Shown here piece by piece: positions 10,394 through 24,130 of a DNA stretch of 64,000 nucleotides (the first letter of the stretch is position 1; each line of letters begins with the position of its first letter). The DNA is from Notospermus geniculatus. Its lineage: Eukaryota; Nemertea; Pilidiophora; Heteronemertea; Lineidae. The stretch spans positions 562,573-626,572 of the forward strand of contig NMRB01000127.1 of NCBI GenBank assembly GCA_002633025.1. Direction: 5' to 3'. The position numbers and the translations under genes were made by a program. A model generated the notes under the pieces. It was given only the letters and a program-made list of their open reading frames with translations. It was not told where the DNA came from and searched no databases.

Positions 10394-12956
10394 AATCGGC
10401 AAGCATAGTCTGGGTCACCCAGCTGCTGTCGAATCTGGGGATCCGTAGTGGAACGAAACGGCTGGCTGCGCAAGACTACACACAGCAGGATAATGCTATC
10501 GGGGAATGCTATAATATGTGGTTCTATGGTTACTCCGCACGCCTGTAAATGAGGTTGCACTATAGTTCGGCCGAACTGGGAGTGAGTAGCGGTGCATACT
10601 GTAGTGCGGCTTTAAAACAGACAGTGTTTTGGCCAAGTGACATGGCAGTGACCATGGCTCTTATGCAATACAATACAATGCACATGATGACGTCCGGTTC
10701 CTCATATGAGTAGACGTCTAGTATGGCCAACATCTGTACAAACTCCATACGTGCTTTCTGAACCAACTGAACGTCCACCTAATTTTTTGTATCAGATTTT
10801 TCCGTCAGGGCGCACCGAAGCCATAGCATTATTCGCCCTGGTAAGTACGGAAGAGGCCATCTCGAGCTACTCATGCTTGCGCCTCAGGTGGATGAGGTCT
10901 TGTACTGGCCCTCGCAAAGGCACGAGTTACAAGGCATCCGACTGTCCCACGCGACGGACTGAAAAGCCAGGGATTCAAACCCGGTGTAACGTTTTGAAGT
11001 GAGGCTCGTGAGCCAGTGTGACAATGTAGATTGACGGAATAAGCGGCGACTGGACAATGAGCGACACACAGGGAAACAGCGAGTTCGTTTTCCAGTGTAT
11101 TCCGAACAATGGGAATCACACAGAAAAACGGCCACACTGAAAAACGTTAGACCTGGACCTGCCTCGAGAGCATTGGTTATCATCGGCAACACGGTTTTAT
11201 TTGGTTCCTCTAGATGGCGGGCCAGAGTGGACAACCAACCCAATCTGGCATATCGTCAGCGTTGGTTTCGCGTTCGCGTTCGGGTCAGATTGCCTCACAC
11301 CGACGAGTGGCGGGTCCTAGCGGCATTGTTTGAAGAATGCAACTAACCACATCCGTGACACCACTCTACAGTCTGTTCCAATAAAAAGGCATTAATGGAA
11401 AAGCTTTCGCAAAGGAAACGACAAAATTAGAGACCGACTATGGCACGCTCAGACATGACGTCTCTGTCTAGGCACAGCAGAGGGTCTCGTCCTTAGTGTA
11501 CTCGGTCAACTTACCACGGACGGATCAAAAGCCTTTATTCATATGGGTTCAGTCCCTATTTGTTAGTTACTTTTGTGACTGAAATAGTATGCAGATCGTT
11601 TCTACATCTGGGTCAGGTTTGACCGCCCCTCTTTTAGAATATTGGTTTCCTTTTGAGACCCACCGCATGTCAAAGTCTACCTGTGAAATGTGTCATCGAG
11701 GGGCCAGCAGAATTGTGGGTCAGTCGCTGGACACAAAGATGGGCTCAAATTGTGTGGACGATTTTTGTAATAAAAAAATTACTCGAGAATAAAGTAAAGA
11801 AAATATAGGGCCCTGGAGAGGGTATGGTATTTGTCCCAGTCATGCCAATAGCCCAATTCTTTTAAGAAAAATTATCATTGAGCTTCCGAAGTGATGGCCA
11901 CCTCTAGTTCGACATTGTTAGGGTATGTGAAAGGAATCTTAAGCGGTAACCGTATCAATTACAGGGTGCTGTCTGGTTGTGAACAATAGAGATGTCTGTT
12001 TAAATAGGCTACCAGTTCGACTCCCACGAAGCAGTGCCCTTTGTGAAATAAGGACGAAGCTGATGCAATAAGGACACATGCACCATGTTCTGAACTAGGC
12101 CAAACCTTACGGGATTGTCATCGCATTGTCCGGTTAAGGTTAGGTGATATTTATAGCAACCTGCAACAAAAGGGTGAAAACCGTACTGAAGAATCCTCGG
12201 TACGGCCACACAATCTCTCGGTTCCTATTTACATGTCTCTCTGTTTGTAAACACAGACGACACCGGCGGCCATTTTGCGCAACCTCGTCCACAGTCTCGT
12301 AAAAAGCATTGATAGGCGTGTGCGCTGCTCGCTATTCTGGGATAGGACGAGACTGCCCCGCCCAATCTCTTGGCGAAGATAAACATTGCGTCGGCGGGAA
12401 CAACTTAAAGTGCATTTAAGGTTTTTCACCGCTGTGAGTGGGTCATTCGGTGACTGTCTGGCCCTAAAAATAACTTGGTACCAATGTGAACCTTGTGTTT
12501 GACAACAAATGCCATTTGACATGTGAATTCAGTTCTTAGAAAATCGTCGTACGCATGTCAATGGGTCCTCTTTGGTTGCTGTTTCCTTCGTCTCACCTAC
12601 CTCGATGACCATCACTTCCAGATTTTTCAATTATTTTCTTCTGTCTACTGCGCGTTTTCTTCGTCTACAGGCTTCATTGGTCTCAATACCTGGTCCTTCG
12701 GTGCACGAGCAATAGTTTTTCCAAAGGGTTAGAGGAAGTACAGCATGGCCGAGACGCGGGAGTCAGTTTGAACCGTATACATACGCACTCGGGCAAAAAA
12801 GCTCCCTTCCCGTCAAATCGAACGGCAATTTAGAGTTTGGGGGAACTTTTCATACTGGCCAGTAGAAGTACATGTAACCCATGTACAGAAATTTTCGCCC
12901 CAATTTCTACCTCATATGTTGATTTCGGGTGGCACTACCCTGCTTGGTCAAAATGA
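10394..12956. other. Gene-free region with dispersed-repeat fragments
   Basis: No exon is supported. A segment near 10405-10480 (gtctgggtcacccag, cgaaacggctggctgcgc) recurs in diverged form at about 26660-26750. A fragment cacactgaaaaacgtta at about 11136 recurs near 31535 and 31572, and inverted near 29753. A tRNA-like B-box word (gggattcaaacccgg) lies near 10970 and may be SINE debris. Confidence 0.4.
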
Positions 12957-13134
12957 CGAACTGAGGTTCGTTTTCCATTTATCACCAAACTGAGTAATTC
13001 GTCGAAATGACAAACCACGGTTCGTCGTTGTAACGAACCCTTGTTATCTCAAACAATCTCTAACAAGGTTCGTCCATGGATTTGTCATTTCGACGAATCA
13101 TTTTGGTGATAAATGGAAAACGAACCTGAGTTCG
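12957..13134. mobile_element. Foldback MITE, ~178 bp
   Basis: The arms ctgaggttcgttttccattt and aaatggaaaacgaacctgag are inverse complements and continue inward through atcacc and the cgtcgaaatgacaaa pair. Almost the whole element is one hairpin. Confidence 0.75.
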
Positions 13135-16100
13135 AAGCAGAGTTTTTCCGTGTTCGATTTCTACCTCATAATACGATGATTTCGTTGTCACCGTTGATCC
13201 CACACCTTGACAGCCGGCCGTCCGAGGTCACTTGGTTCAGGTCACACCCTGAATTGGCCCAGCAGGGAGTTTCGGTAAAAGTAATATCATTGCACGTTCG
13301 ACCAGCGTGATTACCCTTTTATTAGACTACTTCAAATCTGAAATGACCGCATTTTGATATGTGTCAATGAGGATGTTCAGCGAAACGTAAATGTCAAATC
13401 TCTACAGCATCTTACAAACCTAATACGGTTGCAATCGAACACCAACATCGAACTTTATAAGAGACTACTCATGATTTGATAACCTATATCTCACGAACTT
13501 TGGGGACACCTCGGTTACTTATTACTAGTTAACTAATTCGTCACTTACATGTAACTGAGCTCATGTTTCGGCAGCAATGACGTCTTCAGTGATAAAGAAA
13601 CGCTTCCAACGTCATCATAATCAAAAAAGTTAACATCAGCGTTAGGTTCTTACCAAACGCTTTGAGAAGCTAAGTTTTGAAGATGATCATTGACTTATAA
13701 TAGGGTTTGTAAGCTGCCAAACTGGTTTTGCGATTAGTGTGCGACTTAAACCTGAACCCACTGACGCGTTTTCACGCCCTATATCCAATGCGTCGGCGAC
13801 AAAACCTTTATTTTTCTTAAAACCTCCTGTCATTATTCAGAAAGTGTCAGGGACAATAAACTGCTGGCACCCTATTTTATATAATGAAATTTGAGTGTGG
13901 TTATTTGTCATTGACATTTGTAGAGTAGTAATAGCAACGGATGGAGGCAAGACTTTATTTTTCTTAAAACCTCCTGTCATTATTCAGTGCTGTTTATCGT
14001 ATTTTGTTAATCGTTTAATTAGAAATATTTTCAATTCAGTTTTATTCAATTTTCTGAATCTTTTTGCACGTTCACGGAGTCTGCTGCCTCTAAATCAAGC
14101 AGGCGAGCTCGTGGAAAATTCCTCCCCGACGCCCACGCGGCTGAAAATCTTATAAGTATGTCACACATCGACATGTTTTTACTTAGTATCTATTTCGTCT
14201 TGTGTAATTAGCGTGTGTTGAGGTTCTATTAAGTTTTTAATGATAATTGGCATTTCGCCTCGGCTCTGGTACGCTTGCACTAAACGGTCATACACGAGTC
14301 CCCTATAAAGGTTTTATTGACTTTCTGCATTTTGACTTCAACGCATGAGTTAGTTTTGAGGATTGACCCGTGTGACCCTTAAACTTTCCACCAAATTAAA
14401 GTGCACCCGATCAGATTTTGGTGTGCCAAAACAGTTATCGATAGATTCCGGATTTTCTTCGCTTTTTATTGGCTGAAAACTGAATTAAGGAAAGTATGGT
14501 TTAAGTGTAGTAAATGCTTTTACTTCACATTTGCACATGGCCCTTTGATGCATTTGTAAAGCAGAAGAAAATAAAAGCATTTACTTGTCTTCCACACTAC
14601 CTTTTTGTCTAAGAGCCTGTTATGGCCGCCGAACTATTCATACGAATTCGTTTAATTCTCAAACGAGATTTTTTTGGAAACAGAGATTTAGGGACCTTAT
14701 GGAATTATTAATATGTTGACCCACATGTAATTCTTTATTGAACATACATGTACTCGATGAGAATTTGATGAAAAATCTGAAAGTGTAAGGTGGAAAAAAG
14801 TATTTGGCGTTCAGTTGGTCGACAACGGGGAACGAATTCGATTTATCAATATCGATCAAGTTTTAAATCGATAAAAAGTCCGCTTTAGGAAGACACCACA
14901 ACACGGCTGGGGCGTGTTTTCACATTACTGTTTGTAAACATTAAAAACGAAGATGGCGAATTGCCAGACGACTGCAGACTTCGTTCAGGACGTTATCTCA
15001 TAGAATCCTTTCACGAGACAGCTTGGAAAATTGCCAGGAATGAGTTGGCGGGAACTTGCTTATACACTAGTATTGCGCATGCTCAGACTAATCTCGTAGA
15101 TTTAGCCTCATTCATAAAATTTTTATGAATGGCAAATTCGGTCAGGTGGAAAAGGCGCTAATGGTGCTCGAGAGTATCGAGCATAGAAAAAATCCCAGCG
15201 ATTCGATGTGAATGTGCTATTGAAATAACTGAGAGGAGTTTGGTTATTGTGAAGGGAATAATGGCCTCTTGGAATTACTTTAACAAATTCCCCGTCATCG
15301 GTCATGAAATGGCAAGGGTCAGAGTCCCGGTCGAGAAATACCAAGGGTCAAACCCGCCAAGTTTTCAAATATCAGTTTGACAGATAAGAAATTGAGCGAA
15401 AAAGAAGCGCTAACTAATTGAAGAAAAGAAAAAAACTGCTGGCAACAATCATTATAATTCTTTGAGGTGTTCCAGGTTGAGGGGGCCGTCAAATAATATA
15501 ATAATAAACAGTATAATACATGTATACGTACACCTGAATTTTATTACTGCGTAGTAGTCACTACGCATTAAGAATTATTCATAGTTCACCGTTCCCGAAA
15601 TAATAACAAACTAACATGTATGTAAGAATTTTGACACGATCGTACAGGCCACATGACTGTATGACGTCAGTTTACATATTGTATGATAAAGGAAGAGTTG
15701 GCGCGTCTCCATTTATGGATTGTATGAATTAATTATCATAACACCAATTACAAGAATGCGGATGGAAGTTAGAATAATTTTAGCATCAAGTTGGAAACCA
15801 CCATCGCCAATATCAACTGGAGATCTTCACCAAAAGATATTTATATCTTTATAAATGAAAACTATTGAACCTGTTCAGTCAAATTCAAGTCCAGTGACAA
15901 TCTTGCTGTAGAGAGCACACTGTGGAAGAGAAAACCGTGAAACTGACAATCGTTTTTGTTTAGGCATCCTGAAATAACTGCTGTGACAAAAGCCAAAAGA
16001 GCGTTAACTCATTAGACTAGCCTGGTGTGGACGCAATCGTTGTCCTCAGAAAAGATGTCCCGAGTACTACTAAATATACATGTAGCGTAGAATTAGGCCA

Positions 16101-19100
16101 TGTCCATTTCAGATTGCGTGGAGTCCATGTAGAAGTTTAATCGATACATTCCCTCTTCGATTTTTTCAGCAGATTATAACTACATGTACATGTAGTAGCC
16201 ATTTTGTTGGTCAGGAGGTTTCTGTGTGACTCTTGGCCTGATTTTCTGACTGCGATCTCTTCAGACTGGTGTTGACACCGTTTTCATTGACGAGCTTCGT
16301 TGCCGTTCGATTCATCGGAATGTGTCCTGAGAGCCCTTGAAACAGAAGGTGAGGCCCTCAGCAAGGAAAATAGCTCAGATGCGAAGCGAAACCATCATGG
16401 TAGCGCCATGGATATTTTGGTGTTTAGGGACTACATGATGAATTAATAAATCTCACCATTTAATAAGCAAAAAAATGTGATTTCACGATATTTCCCTCCG
16501 AAAATCGTAAAACAGACGGCGTAAAACGTTATGCGGACAAGGCCAAACCCCAAGAAGAAAAAGAAGAAATTTCATTAGAAACTTTGTACTTTTAGAGTAT
16601 GTCACGATAATTTGCTATTTTTAACCGCCCTGTAAAGTTCAACACCAAAATTTAGACAAATGATTGACAGATATATAAACCGTGTTTTGGCAACGGTTGT
16701 CGACCAGAAGAGTGGATTGCATCAGCCAAATGTCTGAATGAGACTTTCCAGTGCACGACTAGTCCGCCCAACTTATGAAATTTCTTTTCAACTTGATATT
16801 AAGCTCAGAGTTTGTTCAAATAAGTTTTCAAAAGGTACTCCGCTGCGTTTAATATTTCCCATGCTGGAAAACGCGCTCGAGGAGTGTCAACCTTTTGCAA
16901 GCCTTTTTTTAAACTACGCACGCCGAGTTCTCTGATCAATTTTTACACCAGTTTGCACACAAATTTTTGCATGTTATGAATTCATGATGGTTGCAATAGG
17001 TAACGTTTTTTATGTCAGTTTGACGTATGCTTTATCCTTTAAACTATACCCAGCATAATTTCTGTGATCAAATTTTCCATCATTTTGCGCACACTTTTTG
17101 CATATTATGAATTCATACGCTACTTCTATGACGTCATCTCAAGGTGTTATATTCCTTCAATTACGATCTTTTGCTCAAGAACTGCGTATGCCCAGCACTT
17201 TCTGTTGGATAGAAGCCAAGTTGACAAAACACTAGGCTCTTCTCATAGTAATTTCTTTTATTGATCAAGCCGTGGGAAATATCAAAGGCATACAAATATT
17301 AAAAGAGGGTCATGCCCCTGGGAAGGGACGGGTGTGTTCAAAAAGAGCCAATGACGAAGAACCTATTTACAGATTGCAGAAAATCGATCACTCTCACATG
17401 ATTTGACCTGTGCTATCAATGAGATTAAATGGAGATGAATAAACTGTGTTGAAATAGACCTATTACTCGTCCATTCATCTCAGTATGTTGGCGTTCACCG
17501 GTTTTGATAAGATAAGAGTTGAATAACCCTTGGAGGAATTATAACCGGAATGACCGAGACCGACATGAACGAAATAGGATTACATGTACATGTACAGCTG
17601 TGACTCGAATGTTCACCAACTTCTCTCTTTAATACTTGGGGTCTTGATATATATTTTCTCCTCAGTACTTCAAAGAGGTGTAACACTTATTCATGGGCTA
17701 TAGGAGTTTCAAAACACATAAATAGGTCTTTATTTTTGCATTTCCTCCTTCGTCACTAGCTTATTTAAAGCTCTATAAAAGGAAGTGGTAAAGGAATAGG
17801 CCTTATTAATGGGATGTTGTTTACCATTTAAACACTTTCTTTGATCAAAAGTGTTACATCTTTATACAACATATCAAATTAACGCCAAACTTGTAAAGAA
17901 TAACCAGGCTCGAAACAAAGTCCTCCCTTATTGTTGCAAAATAAACCTTGAAATCCATGATTTACGCATGTCAGTGAGTACTTCTTCAGAAAGAATGCAA
18001 AATCATTAGACAGATTAATAGATTATGAGAACTATTTCAAGTATTCTCATGCAAAACAAATTTTTGCATGCATTTCATTGGTATTAATCTCTGGACATTC
18101 GTGAAACTATGGTCCAGGGTTTGTTATTGTGTATCTTCATCTCCAAGTCACGAGTTCTCCATGTTTTCATCCATTTCCCTTGAATTACGTCGTGTTATTG
18201 GCAAACGGTCAATTCCTCTGATTCCAAACCCATTTCAAAATCGCCCGGCCTGGTTTTCATTTTACAATGCACATCCCAAAACATCGGTTCATATTTTGTT
18301 CCTGCAACCAAGTAGTTTCATGGTAGTTTCATGGTTCGCTCATGTTCTGCGTCCAGAAATGTTTGTTTTTCTAAGTAGGCCTAGATTTATTTCGCGAACC
18401 ATCACGGATTTTGAGACCGACGGCGTTAACCCTTGGCGGTTCAAAATGTTCTCGCCCCGCGTGTTGCTAAACACACATGATTCACTCACAAGCAAACTGC
18501 GATTTAGAAGCCAAATAATGCTGATTACCCGGTAACTACTACTGGAATTTGGGGGTTTATCATTGAAGCATCTTTCCTGGGACAACAAAACAGTGAGGTC
18601 ACCCCATAAAATGTCCTGGACAGTGACCTGTTGTAAGTCATTCCATTTCCGACTGATGTGCGCTCAAAAGCAATTCATAAAATGAGGTTGAAAAGGGTTC
18701 CCAGAGGTCATCACTCCATTCTTTTCTTTGGAAACTCTCGTTTATTCTGTAACCATCAATCGGACACGAAGGGTACAGTTGGTGTGGAATTTACCAAACT
18801 AGCTTGCCCACGAGTGGAGAGGGTGATTCCTGAATCCGCTTGATTTTTACGCCTCGTTTAGTCCCAGTCAAAACATGGCCGCAAAAAACCCGCGAAAATT
18901 TACAACACAGCCGGCGACCTTCATCGTTTTTGTTTATGTTCTTTAATTGCTACTACATGTAATTTGATGTTTTTCTGGCGTTGTGTCATTTTTATGTGGT
19001 ACATTGTTTCTTTTCTCTGATTGTGAGCATCTTTTCTGGTTTGAGAGCACACAGCGATGCTTCTTGAATTATCTTGTGTGTTTTGTTCGTGAAATGTGGT

Positions 19101-20240
19101 GAAACACAGTGTGGCTAAATCTTACATTCTTTACTTTAGACTGCAAGTCACATCCCATCCCGTGACATAAATCGGTAATTTCACCCAGAGAACTTGCAAT
19201 GGATATGCGCATTTCTTTCCTATATATCTTTTTATAAGTAAGCGATTGCAAGTTAAAACCAGATCGACGTCACATTTTCAATGTTTTTTTTTTATTTGCA
19301 ATCACAAGACGTCAGTATTGTTGCATGCTAATATGGACCATGATTCAGCATATTTTTTCAACGAATGGGTTGATTCTCAGCGTTCAGCTTCCAAAAAAAG
19401 AAAATTTCAAACTTAGATGGCTGAGTGTAGATTCGCAGACAAAGCAACAAGCCAATAGGATTATCGATAATATTCATTATGGAACATTGACTGACCCCAT
19501 TTATAAAGGTCATGTAAAAGACCAAGCGTTAAGACGACTTTTTGGAAGCTAATTATTTTAAAAAGGAAAAACTGAGGGCTTTTGTGACATGCTTCATTGT
19601 GTTGATCTTGGCAAAGTTTCAATTCTATTGAAAAGTCGTAAGTACGACTTTTGTTATTTCCATGAATGAAATACGGTAGGAGGGCACATGACAGGTAAAC
19701 AAAACTGACCTAGTTGTACAGTCAACTTTGATTGGTCGCCAAGTAAACTACAGGAAGTTCCACTATAATTCAAAGGGGTGTCCGAGTCTTTAGTTTGCAA
19801 TGAAGATAAAAGACATGGCATTAAACATCATTGATCTACGCCATATTTTCTACCGGTATTCCAAATCAGATTTGTCGTGCGTGATTTTGCAAGATTTTTG
19901 CCGATGGAACTGACCTTTTAAAAAAGGTGGGACTGACCATTGAGGAAGAATACACAGTGTGGCCCCCATTTTGGAAGTCCAGTGACCCACAACAAACCCA
20001 ACCAATAGGAATGTCCCGTTTTACGCGGCAACTCTTACGTCAGGTATTTAACTCGCTGTGAATGAATGAACGGCAGAACCGTCAACAAACGAGTAATAGT
20101 ACACACGAAAATTGTAAACATTGAATTGTCAAGACTACAACTTGGATTCTTCAACTTGAGATTCGTCCTAGAAGATTTTCAGCAACTTGAACGGCCGTTT
20201 CTTTTGAGAGAAGCTTTGGTAACTTGGAGACAGAGGCAGG
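13135..20240. other. Long gene-free region
   Basis: AT-rich sequence of about 7.1 kb with only scattered short open frames that lack splice context or recognisable motifs. Noted within it are a 38-bp direct repeat (next entry), a small inverted pair aaatgctttta / taaaagcattt at about 14510-14585, and several acatgtacatgta words (16180, 17582). The final part (about 20040-20240) is likely promoter and 5' UTR of the gene starting at 20241. Confidence 0.35.
13803..13987. repeat. Direct repeat of ~38 bp, 147 bp apart
   Basis: The segment starting tttatttttcttaaaacctc and ending gtcattattcag occurs at about 13803-13840 and again at 13950-13987. The first copy ends on a splice-acceptor-like word, but no exon follows either copy. 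Confidence 0.7.
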
Positions 20241-23200
20241 ATGTCTGGGAAACTCTATTTGATCACCATTGTTTTGGTCGTCTTCGGTTATTCGCAGGCG
20301 ATGGATCTGAAGCGACTGCTGCAAGGAGAGGCAAGGAAGATGAGAAACCGTCGCGCCTTACCGAATCCCTCTCATAACCATGAAGTAGACGACCGAGGAG
20401 AACAGGGGGAATGTAACACTGAGAACGGCGGCGGGAGGTGGTTCGATGGCCAATGCCTCCTCAACTGTAACACAAACACTGCCGGTCGGAGGTGGTTTCA
20501 CGGATGCCACACCTGTGCCTGTCCCACCGCAGCGCACATACGAACCGCGACCTCGACCAATCCAACCTGCGAGCGCCGCCCCTGCCGGTCACCCATCCAG
20601 AAACGTGACGTGAGCAGATTCGACAGGGATCGAGGTGTAACCCCGTCGTGTCCAAATGGTAGGCAAGCCGGCGAAAGCTACAGAATTGGATGCAACACGT
20701 GCCATTGCAGCGCTGGAGGCATAGAGTTCTGCAGCGTGAAGAACTGTGAGTTGGGTGTCAGCTACACGAGGATGAGCGACTCTGGTGAAATCATTCATGA
20801 GGTGGCCGACATCAACGCCATCAAGCTAACTGACATCCTGTGTCGACAACAGGGACTGAGAGGTGAGTCAGAATGATCATTCTGTAGATTAGGCGTGGCC
20901 GAATTCCCGAATTTTTCCGACATGATGTCCTTTTTGCTTCTTGCGGTTTGCCCAAAAGTAGGCCTATAGACCCTGCCAACCGCTCTTCCTTTTTCCATTC
21001 CGAAACCCCACCTTACCATCTGCCCCAAGGTCACAACGAGGACACGAATGAGTGAAATATAGTAGGGAGTTTTCGCAAACCTGTCGTCCGATGCCACGAA
21101 AGACAGTACCGAACAAAAGGATAGACGTTCGCTTTGGCGTTTCGGGGTTTTGCGAAAACTCGATAATTTGTCTCCCCAAAAGACCCGAAACGGTTAACAT
21201 ACTTGAATCAGACATTGGCATGTGACCATTCTATTACTTGTTTACAATAGTAATTGCCTCTATCGACGTTATCATTCCGTCATACTCCAAGTAACGTGCC
21301 GCATTGAAAAGCTTTTTTTCTGTATAATAGAATGTAAACTGGAACGCATCAATTTCGGGCATCAAGTGCACATTTGCATTCCAATGATACTTCTAAAATT
21401 AAACTCCACGTTGGGGAGTGGAAAGTTTTACGGAGTATTGACAGCACCTTTTTGAAATTAGTACAAGAATAGGGGCGGGAACGACGGATCAGCATCACGA
21501 TATCAATGCGAACACCCAAATTGAAAATATTAAATGCCACGACGGACCAGACGAACATGAAATCATGATGTATTAGGTCATCAAAAATAGATAAGATATA
21601 TTTTTGGTCATATGAATAAAGAATATAAATGCTTTTACTTAATGAATTTTGAAATACAAATGCACTAGGCAATGCTGTACAAATCTGAAATAAAAGCATT
21701 ACATTGTATGTTGCCAGTTTTTATTCTTATGACCCACTGGTTCATATTCATAAAAATTCCATGCAGCAAAATTTAATGCTTTTACTTGTTACGGGATCGA
21801 TGGTAGTGGAATTGACGACAAGTCAGATCTTGCTGCGAGAGGTTTATTGCACGTCAGCTGGATGTGCACGCTGGCAGCTCTCAGGAAGGTGTCTACTACT
21901 ACAGCTGCCAGACAGGGTCGAGGCTGGGTTTTATGCCATCTCAGCACCATGGCCAGACAGTTAGGGCTTAAGGTCAAGAGCTCAGTCCAATGGACTGAGT
22001 GGACCCCACGTCATGATGCCGAGTCGCATGACCCCCAACTTGGACCCGTCTTTAATATACATTAAAGGGTTTGACATAATACAGTATAATGATGACGATA
22101 TATTGGCAGACCAGGACCATGAAAAACGTCACACCAAGCTAAGGACACGTAAGCCTAGTCATAACCTTCAACAATCAAACATGATAATAATTAGACATGT
22201 GCCCTAGCAAGGTCAAGATGAAGAAAGGTCATGGAAGACATAATGGGACAATAGCCGTGTTTACACCTGAGGAATTGCCGGACCTGACCCGGCTCTGACC
22301 CGCCTTTTTTGCGTTTACACCTATGAAAATCGGATCCGGATTAAAAATTGCCGGACAAATTTAGCCCGCTTTCGCTCGGCGGGTCTGATCCGGATTATAC
22401 TTTAGCCCGGCAATTTCAAAGGTGTGGACAGAAAAATTCCAGGCTAAAACGTTTACTGAGCCCACCGACAGGTGTCGGTCTGCTAAAATTGAATGGGTGG
22501 TGTGTCTATAAATAGCATGGCCAGCGTTCAATATCGTAAGACGAATAATAGGTGTGGACAGAAAATTCAATGGATCCGGGTTAAATTCGAACCCGGGCCT
22601 GGAAAAATTGCATAGGTGTAAACACGGCTATAATGATTCAAGATATCACAGGATATCTTCGTATCATACTTACATGTAAGATTTGCACAGCGACGGTCCA
22701 ATGTTGTAAATGTCCTGCAAATCTTGAAGTAAAAGCATTTGGTACATTTTATGACAGCCATTGATTTCGTCTCAAATGCTCTCAAATCCTTGATCTACAT
22801 GTAGTTAGTCACAATGTCCTGTAGGCCTATAGTTCATAAACGCACTTGACATCAACACACCCACTACGTCTGAATGATAAAGAACAATACCTGCTTATAT
22901 CATAGTCTCAGGGCAGTGTCCTTTTTCAAGGACAAAGAAAAGGAGTTCGTATTTCCTCAACTGTGCAACAACATCACATACTTTTCTCATAGTAAAAGGA
23001 GTGTTTTACGTGAAGCCTAGACTACCGCTTGCTGCTGTTGTTGAAGTTGTTGATAATTTGTGCTTGCAACCTTTCAACGATTCCTCCTTTCTTGTCGTTT
23101 CAGATCACAAATTCACCGACGGGTGCCATATATGTCACTGCAGTCGACATCACGGGGTGATGTGTTCCACGAATTACTGTCCGATGCTGCCAGACATCTA

Positions 23201-23276
23201 TTGGATAAGGAAATTCCGAGCTGCCCGTCGGCGGGAACAGGCGATCCACTCCGGACGGAGGCACTTTGACGATTAG
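20241..23276 (+). CDS. Secreted pacifastin-like cysteine-rich protein, 264 aa
   Basis: Two exons: 20241-20862 and 23104-23276 (AGAG|gtgagt ... gtttcag|ATCACA, phase 1). The ATG at 20241 starts a signal peptide (LYLITIVLVVFGYSQA). After a basic stretch come Cys-rich modules. Residues around 140-175 read CPNGRQAGESYRIGC then NTCHCSAGGIEFCSVKNC. The last module is split by the intron, CRQQGLRG plus DHKFTDGCHICHC, ending GVMCSTNYC. The spacing C-x(12-13)-C-x2-C-x-C-...-C-x4-C is that of pacifastin light-chain protease-inhibitor domains. The first module (CHTCAC) is looser. A small VWC- or antistasin-like assignment is the main alternative. The tail after the last module is basic (KFRAARRREQ). Confidence 0.75.
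21067..21161. mobile_element. MITE, family 1 copy a (gagttttcgcaaa ends)
   Basis: The ends gagttttcgcaaa and tttgcgaaaactc (here ttttgcgaaaactc) are inverted. The interior contains gatgccacgaaagacagtac and cgaacaaaaggatagacg. A related copy in the opposite sense lies at 32604-32727. It sits in the intron of the pacifastin-like gene. Confidence 0.7.
22251..22631. mobile_element. TIR element with agccgtgtttacacct ends
   Basis: Inverted termini tagccgtgtttacacct and aggtgtaaacacggcta bound about 380 bp. The interior has further inverted words (cggatccgga, gcccggcaatt, cccgggcct). No coding sequence is seen. It lies in the intron of the pacifastin-like gene. A TA target duplication is possible. 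Confidence 0.75.
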
Positions 23277-23811
23277 AAAGAAACAGTAAAGACGTTGTGC
23301 TATCTCTCGGACGCTGATACCGCAGTGAAAACTCCAAATCCGTGGAGTGGACTGAACATTTTTCACCACTTTCTTGGAAATCTAAGAACACTAACTGTTA
23401 CCTTGGTAAGACGGAAGGAAACAGGATCAGTTTTCTCCATGCAATGTTCTTGGGGACGTTCCTCCTTCTATGTAATGTACACGACTTGTTTCGACCAAGC
23501 GTAACTACGGATTATGAAACTCCACTTCTTCACACCAAGATCGCGGTTACTGAAATTCGGTTCCAGCGAAATATCATAATTCCCCTTATGCTTTTTCTGG
23601 TATGGGGTAGAAGATCATTTGGTCCATTGCTCGTCAAGCACAAATCAATGCAAATTTATCGTATCAATCATTGATCATTTATACATTTCTGCACGGCAGC
23701 AAACCATAAAAACTTAAGCAAGTTATCAATGCAAATCATGTAATGATTCGGTAGGCAGTGTGATGCAAAAGTCTTAGCTATCGCAGATCTTCAGCTAATA
23801 GCGATTAACGA
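23277..23811. other. 3' flank of the pacifastin-like gene
   Basis: Probable 3' UTR and spacer. No clear AATAAA signal is evident and no further exon is seen. Confidence 0.3.
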
Positions 23812-24130
23812 TGGCTTCTGGTAGTACGGGTGGTGGGTTGGTAACAGCTAGACAAGATGAAGGCTATGGCTTTTGGTAGTTCGGGTGGGTTGGTAACAGC
23901 TAGACAAGATGAAGGCTATGGCTTTTGGTAGTTCAGGTGGTGGGTTGGTAACAGCTAGAGTATTAATTTAAAGATGAAGGCTATGGCTTTTGATATTTTG
24001 GTGGGCTGGTGACAGCTGGACAAGATGAAGGCAATGGCTTTTCATAGTTGGGTGGTGGGTTGGTAGCAAGTAGAGGTGTACGGTTATGGCTTTTAGGAGA
24101 TTGGTTATTGGGTTGGTTGTAGCAGTTAAG
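23812..24130. repeat. Minisatellite, ~57-63 bp units
   Basis: About six imperfect tandem units share ggctatggcttttggtag, ggtgggttggtaacagc and tagacaagatgaag. Units lose similarity toward the right end. No reading frame stays open across it. Confidence 0.75.

Noticed and set aside
18068-18535. 155-codon open frame on +
   Set aside because: No recognisable motif, composition unlike the real genes, no splice or promoter context, and it sits in a gene desert.
19325-19552. 75-codon open frame with a basic Lys/Arg-rich core
   Set aside because: Overlaps another short frame, with no motif or splice support.
21769-22068. Overlapping open frames in the pacifastin intron, considered as an extra exon
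   Set aside because: Lacks the Cys spacing of the other modules and no acceptor/donor pair keeps the frame.
23812-24130. CRISPR-like spaced repeats
   Set aside because: Units are contiguous and degenerate without unique spacers, and the genome is animal.
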